Of a DNA stretch of 64,000 bases, positions 9,525 to 18,508 are shown one piece after another. Where the stretch lies: contig NZ_JAGINU010000001.1 of assembly GCF_017876315.1 (NCBI RefSeq), positions 5,580,001-5,644,000 on the forward strand, read 5' to 3'. Each line of letters begins with the position of its first letter. The first letter of the stretch is position 1. Under the pieces are notes generated by a model, which did no database searches, was not told the DNA's origin, and worked only from the letters and a program-made list of their open reading frames with translations. The position numbers were made by a program, and so were the translations under genes. This DNA comes from Pseudonocardia parietis. GTDB taxonomy: Bacteria; Actinomycetota; Actinomycetes; Mycobacteriales; Pseudonocardiaceae.

Positions 9525-10202
9525 TCATGTGGTGTGGTCGTGCCGGTCGGAGCCGTGGACGAGCACGCAGCAGCGCCCGGGGCGGGGATGCAGGGCAGCG
9601 CGCTGGGGCGCCTGCCCCGCTGCCTCGAGCAGCCCGGCGATCAGCTCCAGGTTCAGCCCGCACACGAGCTCGGTGTGTTCACGGGCGAGCCGATGGAACG
9701 GGCAGTTGCGCAGCTCGATACCCCCGTCAGGGTCCGTGGCCGGCTCGTATCCGTGCGCACGCAGGGCATCCATCAGATCGGTAGTGCCCGCCGCCTGCCC
9801 GGCCGCACGCGCGGCCGCGTCGACCGCAGCACGCACGGTGCCCGTGGTGTCGGCGGCGACCGCCGTGGTCACGAGCGTCGCCAGCAGCGCATAGTTGCGG
9901 GGCGGAATGGTGACTGCCATCTCCTGCTGCGTACGCGTGTAACGCTTGGCCGGCCGTCCCGCTCCAGGACCGCCGCGGCCGGGCGGCCGCGCATAGTCGA
10001 CGGTCAGCAGCCCGGCCTCGGCCAGCTTGTCCAGGTGGTACGCGGCCAGGCTGCGACCGATGCCGGTCGCAGCTGCGGCGTCGTCGCGGGTGATCGCCTC
10101 GTCGCGAGCAGCCACGCAGTCGTACAGCCGGCGCCGCACGGGATCGCCCAGGCTGCTCAGTCCCGCCACGGAGTCGCGATCAACATCGTCGCCGATATCC
10201 AC
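9525..10202 (-). CDS. Winged-helix regulator with C-terminal Cys cluster (SufR/ArsR-like)
   Basis: 225 aa from a GTG at 10202. An N-terminal winged helix (SLGDPVRRRLYD, then GIGRSLAAYHLDKLAEAGLL) is followed by a C-terminal region with NCPFHRLA, LVCGLN and a final Cys-Cys pair. That Cys spacing resembles Fe-S-sensing SufR-like regulators, so a redox or metal cofactor is plausible. It is divergent from the DoxX-like gene and probably controls it through the paired sites at 10226-10268. Confidence 0.8.
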   Translation of the reverse strand: MDIGDDVDRDSVAGLSSLGDPVRRRLYDCVAARDEAITRDDAAAATGIGRSLAAYHLDKLAEAGLLTVDYARPPGRGGPGAGRPAKRYTRTQQEMAVTIPPRNYALLATLVTTAVAADTTGTVRAAVDAAARAAGQAAGTTDLMDALRAHGYEPATDPDGGIELRNCPFHRLAREHTELVCGLNLELIAGLLEAAGQAPQRAALHPRPGRCCVLVHGSDRHDHTT

Positions 10203-10225
10203 CGCCGCACTCTAACACCAAAATT

Positions 10226-10268
10226 TCTTGACAAAGATGGTAGCGAGGGCAACTCTTGAACCAAGATG
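10226..10268. promoter_or_regulatory. Paired operator-like sites and -35 box
   Basis: Two related quasi-palindromes, TCTTGACAAAGATG (from 10226) and TCTTGAACCAAGATGA (from 10254), lie 28 bp apart, close to three helical turns, between the winged-helix regulator and the DoxX-like gene. The first contains a consensus -35 TTGACA (10228-10233) for the rightward gene, so binding there would block transcription. Confidence 0.55.
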
Positions 10269-10292
10269 ACTTGGCGCTAGAAGGAGGATGCG

Positions 10293-10766
10293 ATGACCCA
10301 CTCGACTCTCGGATCGCACGGACCGGCCGAACTCTGGCAACGAGCTCGGAGGGACCCGGCCTACGGTGCGTTCGTGCTCCTGCGCATCGGCTACGTCGTA
10401 CTGCCCGTGTGGATGGGCATCGACAAGTTCATCAACTCGATGACCGACTGGCCGGGCTATCTGGCCCCGTGGGTCGTGGCGTTGCTGCCGTTCTCGGCCC
10501 AGACCGCGATGTATGTCGTGGGGGCTGTCGAGATCGCCGCTGGAGTGGCGGTCGCGCTCGCCCCCCGCTACGCCGCCTATGTCGTCACGCTCTGGCTGGC
10601 CGGCATCATCATCAACTTGCTGACCTACTCCGGGTTCTACGACGTCGCCCTGCGCGATTTCGGCCTCTTGGTCGGCGCCCTGGCCCTGGCGTGGCTGGCA
10701 GCCGCCTACGGCCGAGGACGGTCCAGCTCGTCGGCCGGGGTGGACGGCGACAACGCGCTCACCTGA
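10293..10766 (+). CDS. DoxX-like small integral membrane protein
   Basis: 157 aa with four predicted membrane segments (about residues 30-50, 68-85, 90-112 and 118-140) and a Ser-rich polar tail. It resembles the DoxX/DoxD-like family of quinone-associated or redox-stress membrane proteins. The start is fixed by a strong AAGGAGGATGCG before the ATG. It is the likely target of the divergent Cys-cluster regulator, which suggests a redox-linked role. Confidence 0.72.
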   Translation: MTHSTLGSHGPAELWQRARRDPAYGAFVLLRIGYVVLPVWMGIDKFINSMTDWPGYLAPWVVALLPFSAQTAMYVVGAVEIAAGVAVALAPRYAAYVVTLWLAGIIINLLTYSGFYDVALRDFGLLVGALALAWLAAAYGRGRSSSSAGVDGDNALT

Positions 10767-11916
10767 TTGTGGCCGTGCTCGTCTCGCCCGCGGTCTCTGA
10801 CGGTGCGAGGCGATGAACCGTGATGGCCTTCGGTCCGGGTGGGCGCACCAGGAACCCCACCCGGCCTGCAGTGGGTACGTTCTGGTCCCGCGACGTGGAC
10901 TCCGGCGTAGAACAGCAGATCGCCGTCTGCGGACGAGATTCGCGGGACTCGGCGCTGTGCCGCAGCATGAGCAATGCGGAGAATCCGTCGAATCGCGACA
11001 CTGTGCACTCGTGGAGTCGCCACTGCCCGATCGCCGACAGGATCACCGACCGCATGCGCTGCCGGTACAGGTCCGCGGTCGTCACAACGCGGGCGCCATC
11101 GGCGACCTGCGCGCCGAGCTTCACCAGCCACAACTCGGCCGCACGCTCAAACGTATGCTCCGGCCGCAGCGGCGCGACAGCGACACCGCGAGTCCGAGCG
11201 CATCTCATCTTGGACCGCCCGTGACGCCGCCGCCTTCGTCGAGCCGGCACGCTCGATCCAGCGGGTGACGCCGTCGAAGTCCCGAAATCTGCAGCGCGCG
11301 ACGTCGCTTCCACCCCACGGATAGCTTCCGGGCACCGTGCTGACCGGTGGCGCTCCGGCGGTGCTCAGCGAGCTGGTCGTGGCGGCAGGCATCGCGACCC
11401 GCGCCCTCGTCGAGGTCCCGACAGACGGCGTCGACCTGATCCTCCGTCCGGTCTGGCCTGCGACGGTGCGGCGGTGCGGGCCTGCGGCGAGCCTGCTCGG
11501 GCGCACTGAGATCATAGGTCCGCGGTGCGTCGCTTGCTGTCGATGGCGTCGGCGATGTCGAGGGTCGACGACATCGAGACAGGACTTCCCCCGAGACCGG
11601 CACGCTCCTGCGCCTGGTCGTCGGCGCGGTCCTCTGCTCACGATGTGCCCGGACAGCACGCCTCGCGGGCTCGTCGCCGGCCACGGCGGAACCGGGTCGG
11701 ACGAACGGCGGCGCACCGACGACGAACGGCGCTTGCGGTGTCACGAGAGGGAACGCGGGTCCCGTCGCCACTGCCTGATTCCGGCACCGGCCCGTAGGTG
11801 AGCTGCCGCACACCGTTCGTGCGCGTGCGGCGTGCGTTCGTCTGCCGCGGCTTGACCACGCATACCGCAGTGCCCAATCTCGCTGCGTACCGCGAGTCGT
11901 AGGCCAGCACGAGAGG
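10767..11916. other. Gene-poor region around a decayed integrase
   Basis: 1.15 kb without an intact gene. The open frames on either strand have no family signature apart from the integrase remnant at 10970-11340. The rest (10767-10969 and 11341-11916) looks like decayed DNA, possibly old flanks of a mobile element. Confidence 0.6.
10970..11340 (-). pseudogene. Tyrosine-type integrase remnant
   Basis: Two minus-strand frames each carry part of an actinobacterial phage-type integrase. The N-terminal arm-binding segment (RFRDFDGVTRWIERAG, about 11200-11310) lies in one frame. The core-binding SAM-like segment (FERAAELWL, TTADLYRQRMRSVIL, GQWRLHECTVSRFDGF, about 10975-11160) lies in another, so a frameshift separates them near 11200. 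No catalytic domain with the R-H-R-Y residues can be found after it: the gene is truncated as well as frameshifted. Confidence 0.6.
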
Positions 11917-12963
11917 ATGAAACCAATGGTGCTCCCATCCAAGATGCCTCAGCTTGCCGACCTCGATTTGCTGCTGTCGGTCGAGAGTCACGGCAGCGTA
12001 GGAAAAGCAGCCCAGGCGCACAGCCTTTCCCAGCCGGCCGCCAGTATCCGGATCAGCGCGATGGAACGCAGGCTCGGCCTTCGGCTGCTGGAACGCTCTC
12101 CCGTCGGTTCGAAGCTCACCGAGGACGGGGAGATTCTCGCGAAGTACGCCCGCAACGTGATGCAGGCGGCGCGGGAGCTGCTGGAATTCGGCTCCGGTGC
12201 CCGGCCCTCCGAGGCGAAACGGCTTCGGGTCGCGGGCAGCCCGGCGATCTCCGAGCACCTGCTTCCCGAGTGGCTGAACCGTTCCCGGTTCTCGTTCGGC
12301 GAGGTGCGGGTCGAGGTGCAGACCGGGAGCGTCGACGCGCTGCGCCAGTTGATCCTGGCGAGCCACGTCGATCTCGCGTTCATCGACGGCTGGTGTCAGG
12401 CGGGCGACCACGGGCAGCAGCTGGATCGCGACGACCTGGTGACCCGGTACATCTGTGACGACGAGCTGGCCGTCGTGGTCGGCTCGAGCCATCCGTGGGC
12501 CGCGCGCACCACTCCGTTGACGGTGCCCGAGCTGGCGGCCGCGCCCCTGGTGCTGCGTGAGCGCGGCTCCGGGCTCCGGGAGTTCACCGATGAGCTGCTG
12601 GGAGCCGCGCGCGGCCCACAGAGCTACGTCGAGCTGCCGTCCAGCGCCGCGATCAAGCAGGCGGTCGCGACCAGCCGGCGGGTGACGGTGCTGAACGTCT
12701 CCACCGTGCGGGCCGAGCTCGCGGAAGGGCGACTGCACCTGGTGGCCGTCGACCAGGAGATGCCCGCGAAACCCATTTACGCGGTCTGGAGCGAGCGCCG
12801 GGGCCTTCCGGAGTATGCGGGAGACCTGGTGGAGGTCGCCGCGTCGAAAGGCTCTCCGGTACCCGTCATCGGGGCGGGACAGAAATCGAGAAATACCGGT
12901 TCGCGATCGCGGCCGCGCCCGCGGCCTTCCTTGCCGATCGACGTCCACGAAGCGATCGCCTGA
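11917..12963 (+). CDS. LysR-family transcriptional regulator
   Basis: 348 aa. The N-terminal winged HTH (residues about 11-70; KAAQAHSLSQPAASIRISAMERRLG) is followed by a LysR substrate-binding domain and an unusual basic Arg/Pro-rich tail (about residues 318-340). It lies 38 bp upstream of, and codirectional with, the aldolase gene. LysR proteins of the CbbR type often control sugar-phosphate cycles, and control of the C1 genes here is plausible. That is inference; no T-N11-A box was fixed. Confidence 0.87.
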   Translation: MKPMVLPSKMPQLADLDLLLSVESHGSVGKAAQAHSLSQPAASIRISAMERRLGLRLLERSPVGSKLTEDGEILAKYARNVMQAARELLEFGSGARPSEAKRLRVAGSPAISEHLLPEWLNRSRFSFGEVRVEVQTGSVDALRQLILASHVDLAFIDGWCQAGDHGQQLDRDDLVTRYICDDELAVVVGSSHPWAARTTPLTVPELAAAPLVLRERGSGLREFTDELLGAARGPQSYVELPSSAAIKQAVATSRRVTVLNVSTVRAELAEGRLHLVAVDQEMPAKPIYAVWSERRGLPEYAGDLVEVAASKGSPVPVIGAGQKSRNTGSRSRPRPRPSLPIDVHEAIA

Positions 12964-13001
12964 TCGCCGCACCCGTAGCAAATACAGGAGGATCGACGAC
13001 A

Positions 13002-13979
13002 GTGTCTGCTCTGAACAAGATCGCACGGACCCTGGTGTCCAACAGGCGCGGCATTCTTGCTGCCGACGAGAGCATCGGGACGATGTCCGCCAGGCTGGAG
13101 AAGGTCGGCGTCGAGCCGACGGCGGAGAACCGCCGGGTGTACCGGGAGCTGATCGTCACCACTCCGCGGCTCGCCGAGTCGATCAGCGGTGTCATCCTCG
13201 CGGACGAGACGTTCCACCAGAAACTGAGCAACGGGCGCACGTTCCCGGAGCATCTCGAGGACATCGGGATCCTCGCCGGGATCAAGGTCGACACCGGCGC
13301 GAAGCCGCTCGCGGGAGCACCGGACGAGAAGATCACCGAGGGCCTCGACGGGCTGCGGGAACGGGTCGCGGAGTACGTGCGGCTCGGCGCGACGTTCGCG
13401 AAGTGGCGCGCAGTGATCACGATCGGCGACAACACCCCGTCGCCTCGCGCGGTGCGCGCGAACCTGCACGCGTTGGCGCGCTACGCCGGCCTCTGCCAGG
13501 AGGGCGGCCTGGTGCCCATCGTGGAGCCCGAGGTGCTGATGGACGGCGCGCACTCGCTGGAGCGCTGCCGGCAGGTGTCGACCGCCGTGCTGACGTCGCT
13601 GTTCGAGGAGCTCGACCTGATGCAGGTGGAACTCGACGGGATCGTCCTCAAGCCCAACATGGTGGTTGCCGGGACCGGCGGCGCCGAGCAGCCCACGGTG
13701 GCGGACGTCGCCCGGGCCACGGTGGAGACGCTGCGGGAGACCGTCCCCGCGTCCGTGCCGGGAATCGCCTTCCTCTCCGGTGGGCAGCACCCGGAGGTGG
13801 CGACGCAGCACCTCGGGGCGATGCAGAACCTCGACCCGCTGCCCTGGGAGCTCACGTACTCGTTCGGCCGGGCACTGGTCGGGCCGGCGCTGGAGGCGTG
13901 GCGGGGTGACGAGAGCAAGTGGGGCGCCGCGCAGGATGCGCTGTCCGAGCATGCCGTCGCGAACGCCGCCGCACGGTGA
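13002..13979 (+). CDS. Class I fructose-bisphosphate aldolase
   Basis: 325 aa from a GTG at 13002 with AGGAGG upstream. Eukaryote-like class I signatures are present: GILAADESIGTM, and LKPNMV carrying the Schiff-base Lys. It interconverts fructose 1,6-bisphosphate with DHAP and glyceraldehyde 3-phosphate, or makes sedoheptulose bisphosphate from erythrose 4-phosphate, in the rearrangement phase of the RuMP cycle. It is followed by a strong hairpin terminator. Confidence 0.92.
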   Translation: MSALNKIARTLVSNRRGILAADESIGTMSARLEKVGVEPTAENRRVYRELIVTTPRLAESISGVILADETFHQKLSNGRTFPEHLEDIGILAGIKVDTGAKPLAGAPDEKITEGLDGLRERVAEYVRLGATFAKWRAVITIGDNTPSPRAVRANLHALARYAGLCQEGGLVPIVEPEVLMDGAHSLERCRQVSTAVLTSLFEELDLMQVELDGIVLKPNMVVAGTGGAEQPTVADVARATVETLRETVPASVPGIAFLSGGQHPEVATQHLGAMQNLDPLPWELTYSFGRALVGPALEAWRGDESKWGAAQDALSEHAVANAAAR

Positions 13980-13989
13980 GTTCCTGAAC

Positions 13990-14034
13990 TGTGGAGGGCG
14001 GCCGGAGCTGCTGGGCGGCCGTCCGCCCTCCACA
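13990..14034 (+). terminator. Hairpin terminator after aldolase
   Basis: Perfect 12-bp stem TGTGGAGGGCGG (13990-14001) with CCGCCCTCCACA (14023-14034), extended inside by GCCG/CGGC. There is no T-run, as is usual in high-GC actinobacteria. Confidence 0.7.
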
Positions 14035-14072
14035 TCCGCCGGTGCTCGTGCCGGCCGAGTGAATCGAGGGTG

Positions 14073-15020
14073 ATGAGTATTCAGGAGTGGTCCACCACCG
14101 AGGTCTTCCCGGGATCTGATCAGGCTCTCGAGCTGGAACTCGTGCGGGCGACCGAAGCCGCCGCGATCGCGGCCGGCCGGGGGGTCGGCAGCGATCGGTG
14201 GAGCAGCGACAGGGCCGCCGCCACCGTCGCGATGCACGAACACCTCATGTCCGTTCCCATGCGCGGCACCGTGGTCGTCGGTGCGGGCGAGAACGACGCC
14301 GACACATCCGTCCTGTGCACGGGTGACAGCGTCGGGCGCGGTGACGGGGCGCTCTACGACCTCGGCGTCGGTGTGGGCGACGGCGCCCTGTCACCGGCCG
14401 AGGACGTACCGAACTCGGTGGCAGCGATCGTCCTGGCCGAACGCGGCGCGCTGTACGCGCCGCCGCCGTCCGTCGCGATGAAGAAGCTGGCCGTCGGCGC
14501 CGACTGCGCCGACGTCGTCGACATCACGCAACCGGTGGCGACGAACCTGCGTGCGGTGGCCGCGGTCAAGGGCGTACGTGTGGCAGACCTGGTGGTCGCC
14601 GTGCTCAACCGGTCGTGGCACCGGGAGCTCGTGAACCAGATCCGCGCCGCCGGTGCGCGGGTCCACATGCTGGAGGGAGGCGACATCGCGGGAGCGATCG
14701 CGACGGCGTGTCCCGAGAGCTCGATCGACATGCTGATGGGCACCGGAGGAGCGGCGGAGGGGGTCATCGCTGCCGCCGCCCTGTCCTGCCTGGGTGGGTC
14801 CCTCCAGGTCCGGCTGCGGTCCGAAGGCCCCAGCACGATCCTCCACACCGGCGATCTGGTGCGCGGTGGACGCGTCCTGTTCTGCGCCACCGGGGTGACC
14901 ACCAGCGAGTTCCTGCGGGGCGTCCAGCGCATCTCGGGACTCACCATCACGCAGTCGATGGTGCTGTGCTCGCAGCCGGACACGGCGCGGTTGATCAGGT
15001 CCGAGCACCGGTTCGCCTGA
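14073..15020 (+). CDS. GlpX-like (class II FBPase family) protein with altered metal site
   Basis: About 315 aa (ATG 14073; GTG 14070 also possible). It aligns along its length with GlpX and with the intact copy at 23901. The first acidic motif, normally GEGEKD, is GAGEND (residues 70-75). The second, normally DPxEGT, is replaced by VGVGDGAL (about 99-106), removing the metal Asp and the key Glu. The early Asp (SSDRAAATVAM) and the late Glu (GGAAEGV) survive. Fructose 1,6-bisphosphatase activity is therefore doubtful. It could be regulatory or act on another substrate. It sits between aldolase and dipeptidase and ends at a hairpin. Confidence 0.8.
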   Translation: MSIQEWSTTEVFPGSDQALELELVRATEAAAIAAGRGVGSDRWSSDRAAATVAMHEHLMSVPMRGTVVVGAGENDADTSVLCTGDSVGRGDGALYDLGVGVGDGALSPAEDVPNSVAAIVLAERGALYAPPPSVAMKKLAVGADCADVVDITQPVATNLRAVAAVKGVRVADLVVAVLNRSWHRELVNQIRAAGARVHMLEGGDIAGAIATACPESSIDMLMGTGGAAEGVIAAAALSCLGGSLQVRLRSEGPSTILHTGDLVRGGRVLFCATGVTTSEFLRGVQRISGLTITQSMVLCSQPDTARLIRSEHRFA

Positions 15021-15053
15021 CCTCCGTCCTGAGGGACGATCGTCGGATACGGC

Positions 15054-15084
15054 CCACCGGGGGTGGTCGACCCACCCCCGGTGG
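15054..15084 (+). terminator. Hairpin terminator after the GlpX-like gene
   Basis: 13-bp perfect stem CCACCGGGGGTGG (15054-15066) with CCACCCCCGGTGG (15072-15084) and a 5-nt loop, ending 35 bp before the dipeptidase start. It probably separates the two transcripts. Confidence 0.7.
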
Positions 15085-15118
15085 TGATCTCCTGGTGTCA
15101 CTTCCCCGAAGGAGCGCG

Positions 15119-16246
15119 ATGACGGTGCATTCCGGCGGTGGCGTCCGGTCGCTTCTCACCGGAGCGCCGCTGATCGACGGCCACAACGACATGATCTCGA
15201 AGATCCGCGACGTGGCGGGAATGGACTTCGGCGAGCTCGACATCGGTGTCGCGCAGCCCCACACCCTGCAGACGGATCTGGCTCGGCTCAGCGCAGGCGG
15301 GGTGGGTGCCCAGTTCTGGTCGGTCTGGATGCCGTGCTCGACGACCGGTGCAGCGCTGGCAGCGGGCACGCTGGAGCAGTTCGAGGGGATCCACCGCATC
15401 CAGGCGTTGTACCCGGACCGGACTGCCCTCGCGCTCACTGCCGACGACATCGAGAAGATCAACGGCGAGGGACGGATCGCCTCGTTGATCGGGGTGGAGG
15501 GCGGGCACCAGATCCTCGGCTCGCTCGACGTCCTCCGCCTGTTCCACCGGCTCGGTGCCCGGTACCTGACGTTGACGCACACGAAGAACACCGGCTGGGC
15601 CGACAGCTGCACCGATGTCGTCGACACCGGCGGCCTGAGCGATTTCGGGCGCGCGGTCGTGACCGAGCTCAACGACCTCGGGATGCTCGTCGACCTGTCC
15701 CACACCGCACACACCACCATGGACGCGGCGCTCGACGTGTCGCGTGCACCGGCGTTCTTCTCCCATTCCGGGGCCTACACCGTGTGCCGGCACGCCCGGA
15801 ACGTCCCGGACTCCGTACTCGAACGCGTCAGATCGACCGACGGCATCGTCATGGCCGTGTTCCTGCCCACCTTCCTCAGCGAGGACCTCCGGCAGTGGGA
15901 GCTCGCCAGGAGGGAGATCCGCGCCGACGCGACGGGCGCGGAGGGCGCGGCGGGCGACCAGGCCGTCGCCGAGTGGGAGCGGACCCGTTCACGCCCCGCG
16001 GTCGGGATCCCGGACATCGTGCGGCACCTCGACCACCTCCGCGAACTCATGGGAGTGGACCACGTCGGGATCGGCAGCGACTTCGACGGCATGACGCCCC
16101 CACCCGACATTCCGAGCGTCGAGTACTACCCACGCCTGTTCGAGGCCCTCGAAGCCGGCGGCTGGAGCTACGGCGACCTGCGGAAACTCGCCCGGGACAA
16201 CGCCCTTCGCGTGCTGCGCGACACCGGGGACGCCGCACGCTCCTGA
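15119..16246 (+). CDS. Membrane dipeptidase family (peptidase M19)
   Basis: 375 aa from the ATG at 15119 (GAAGGAG upstream). M19 zinc motifs are present: DGHNDM, the bridging Glu in GVEGGHQ, SHTAH, SHSG and GIGSDFDG. No signal peptide is visible, so it is probably cytosolic like other bacterial M19 enzymes. It hydrolyses dipeptides. It converges on pqqE 10 bp away. A role in trimming the cross-linked Glu-Tyr product of PqqA processing is an attractive guess based only on location. Confidence 0.88.
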   Translation: MTVHSGGGVRSLLTGAPLIDGHNDMISKIRDVAGMDFGELDIGVAQPHTLQTDLARLSAGGVGAQFWSVWMPCSTTGAALAAGTLEQFEGIHRIQALYPDRTALALTADDIEKINGEGRIASLIGVEGGHQILGSLDVLRLFHRLGARYLTLTHTKNTGWADSCTDVVDTGGLSDFGRAVVTELNDLGMLVDLSHTAHTTMDAALDVSRAPAFFSHSGAYTVCRHARNVPDSVLERVRSTDGIVMAVFLPTFLSEDLRQWELARREIRADATGAEGAAGDQAVAEWERTRSRPAVGIPDIVRHLDHLRELMGVDHVGIGSDFDGMTPPPDIPSVEYYPRLFEALEAGGWSYGDLRKLARDNALRVLRDTGDAARS

Positions 16247-16256
16247 CCCGCCGGGG

Positions 16257-17369
16257 TCATCGCGTTCGTGCCGGCACCGTCGGCCGGCGGTGGACGAGCT
16301 GCTCCCCGCCCGCTCCGACGTCCTTCTGGTTGGCCCGGTCCAGCGCGTCCTGCACCAGGTGGTGGTCCGGCGAGTGCTGGCACACCGGGTCGGTGCGTCC
16401 CGCGTCGCCGGTCAGCGCGAAGGCCTGGCAGCGGCAGCCGCCGAAGTCCAGCTCCTTGCGCGAGCAGCTGCGGCACGGGTCGGGCATCCACTCCGTGCCC
16501 CGGAACGCCTCGAAAGCGGCGGACTTCGTCCAGATCCATTCGAGGTCGTGGTCACGCACCGAGTCGAACTCCATGGTCGTGATCTCCGCGGCCACCGGGC
16601 AGGGGTACACGACACCGTCCGGGGCGACGGTCAGCGCCGTCTGCGCCCAGCCTCCCATGCACGGCTTCGGGTAGGGCTCGTAGTAGTCCGGGAGGATCCA
16701 GAGCAGCTCCGTCCGCCCGGCCAGCTCCGCCTTCCGACGTCGGTAGACCTCGACCGCCTCGTCCAGCTGGGCCTTGCCGGGCATCAGCAGTTCGCGGTTG
16801 CGCAACGCCCAGCCGTAGTACTGGGTGTTGGCGAGCTCGAGCCGTTCGGCACCCCACTGCACGCAGACGTCGATGATCGCGTCCAGCCGGTCCAGGTTCA
16901 GCCGGTGCAGGACGACGTTCATGTTCAACGGCAGCCCGGCGGCGCGGATGATGCGCGCGGCGGCTTCCTTCTTGTCGAACCGCTTGCTCGCCGCGACCAG
17001 GTTCGTCGACTCGGCGGCGTCGCCCTGGATGCTCAGCTGAGCGCTGTTGAGCCCCGCGGCGACCAGCGAATCCGCCCTGCTCTCCGTGAGCCCGAGGCCG
17101 CTGGTGATCAGGTTTGTGTACAGGCCGAGACGGCGGCACTCGGCGACCAGCATCTCCAGATCGCCGCGGACGAGGGGCTCCCCGCCCGACAGGTGGACCT
17201 GCACGACACCGAGCTCGGCCGCCTGGTTGATCACCCGCAGCCAGTCGTCGGCGGCGAGCTCGTCCTGGCGCTCGAGCAGCGCCAACGGGTTCGAGCAGTA
17301 GACGCAGTGCAACGGACACCGGTGGGTGACCTCGGCCAGCAGGCCGTAGGGCCGGGACGTCCCGTTCAC
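16257..17369 (-). CDS. pqqE: PqqE, radical SAM PQQ synthase
   Basis: 370 aa from a GTG overlapping the pqqD stop (GTGA). The radical SAM motif CPLHCVYC is near the N-terminus. The C-terminal SPASM region supplies Cys ligands (PCMGGW, PCPVA, PDPCRSCS, GGCRC, VCQHS) for the auxiliary Fe-S clusters. PqqE forms the C-C cross-link between Glu and Tyr of PqqA, presented by PqqD. It is last in the minus-strand operon pqqC-pqqD-pqqE. Confidence 0.95.
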   Translation of the reverse strand: MNGTSRPYGLLAEVTHRCPLHCVYCSNPLALLERQDELAADDWLRVINQAAELGVVQVHLSGGEPLVRGDLEMLVAECRRLGLYTNLITSGLGLTESRADSLVAAGLNSAQLSIQGDAAESTNLVAASKRFDKKEAAARIIRAAGLPLNMNVVLHRLNLDRLDAIIDVCVQWGAERLELANTQYYGWALRNRELLMPGKAQLDEAVEVYRRRKAELAGRTELLWILPDYYEPYPKPCMGGWAQTALTVAPDGVVYPCPVAAEITTMEFDSVRDHDLEWIWTKSAAFEAFRGTEWMPDPCRSCSRKELDFGGCRCQAFALTGDAGRTDPVCQHSPDHHLVQDALDRANQKDVGAGGEQLVHRRPTVPARTR

Positions 17370-17644
17370 GTGACCACCACCCAGCCCTGCCCACTGGCGT
17401 CGTCGAGGAACGACATGACGTCGTTCACGAGGTCGGTCGCATCGAACTCGTGCTCGAGCTGGTCGACCAGCTGCCGCACGGTCCGGCTGCCGTCGCACAG
17501 GCCCAGGATCGCCGCACCGGACTTGTTGAGGAGCACGACCCGCTCGGGCAGCAGCAACAGCTCCACTCCCCGGACGCCGTCGTGCTTGAGCATCGCCTTG
17601 GTCGCCAGCCGGGGGGTGGCGGTCAGATCGTCGCCGGCCATCAT
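17366..17644 (-). CDS. pqqD: PqqD, PqqA-binding chaperone
   Basis: 92 aa. The start at 17644 overlaps the pqqC stop (ATGA). It has the typical RRE fold sequence: ATPRLATKAMLKHDGVRG, then LLLPERVVLLNKSGAAIL and a helical C-terminal half. It binds the PqqA peptide and delivers it to PqqE. Length matches the family. Confidence 0.93.
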   Translation of the reverse strand: MMAGDDLTATPRLATKAMLKHDGVRGVELLLLPERVVLLNKSGAAILGLCDGSRTVRQLVDQLEHEFDATDLVNDVMSFLDDASGQGWVVVT

Positions 17645-18336
17645 GTGCTCCTCCCGTACGCGAGTTCCACGGCGTCGAGCAGGCTCCAGAGCACGTCGCA
17701 CTTGAACTCCAGCGCCCGCGCGCACGCGTCCTGTTGCTCCCGGGTCCTCGCATGGTCGAGCACCAGCTCGAGCAGGTGCTCGATGTCCTTGGGCTGCTGG
17801 GTGAGCCGTGCCCGGAAGTACTCGAGGCCGTCCGTCGCGATCCACGGATAGTGGTGCTGGACGTCGGTGATCCGCCGGCTGAGCAGATCCGGCGCGAACA
17901 GCTCGGTCAGCGCCGACGCCACCGACTCCAGCCACGGCTGCCGGCGGCAGAAGCCCACGTAGGCGTCCACCGCGAACCGTGCGCCCGGCAGTACCGTGTC
18001 GTTGTCGAACAGTTGCTCACGGGTCAGGCCGACGGCTTCGCCGAGGCGGATCCACTTCTCGATGCCGCCCTCGTCGCCGGTGCGCCCGTCGTGGTCGATG
18101 ATGCGCTGGATCCACCGGCGCCGGTCGTCCCGGCCGGGGAGCTTGGTCAGGATGAACGCGTCCTTCACCGGCAGGTTCACCTGGTAGTAGAAGCGGTTCC
18201 GCACCCACCCCCGGAACTCCTCCTCGGTCAGCGAGCCCGCGTGCATCCGCTCGTTGAACGGGTGCAGATGGTGATACCGCTTCTCCCCGATGGACCGCAG
18301 CCGCGCTTCGAACTCTTCCGCAGACCAGGCGTCCAT
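17641..18336 (-). CDS. pqqC: PqqC, pyrroloquinoline-quinone synthase
   Basis: 231 aa. The start at 18336 is chosen for its GGGGGAGGT ribosome site. Family motifs include KRYHHLHPFNERMHAG, RNRFYYQVNLPVKDAFI, a His-rich region (DVQHHYPWI) and LEFKCDVLW. It is the cofactor-free oxidase that catalyses the last ring closure and eight-electron oxidation. It heads pqqCDE; no pqqB lies next to it, and pqqA is 19 kb away at 37527. It is divergent from HPS copy 1. Confidence 0.95.
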   Translation of the reverse strand: MDAWSAEEFEARLRSIGEKRYHHLHPFNERMHAGSLTEEEFRGWVRNRFYYQVNLPVKDAFILTKLPGRDDRRRWIQRIIDHDGRTGDEGGIEKWIRLGEAVGLTREQLFDNDTVLPGARFAVDAYVGFCRRQPWLESVASALTELFAPDLLSRRITDVQHHYPWIATDGLEYFRARLTQQPKDIEHLLELVLDHARTREQQDACARALEFKCDVLWSLLDAVELAYGRST

Positions 18337-18508
18337 ACCTCCCCCTCCACACCGGCTCGGCCGAACTTCTTCGCTCACCGTGATCGCCCACTCCCGTACC
18401 TGACAACCGAGTACGAACGACCGGTGCCGGACCACGGACGAACGGTGACGAGCCCGCCACGAGCGGCCCGGGAGCACTGCCCGGACGCAGGGTGGCTATT
18501 CGTGACGG

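Noticed and set aside
10813..11268. Plus-strand frames over the integrase remnant
   Set aside because: They are antisense of the recognisable integrase segments and have no motif of their own.
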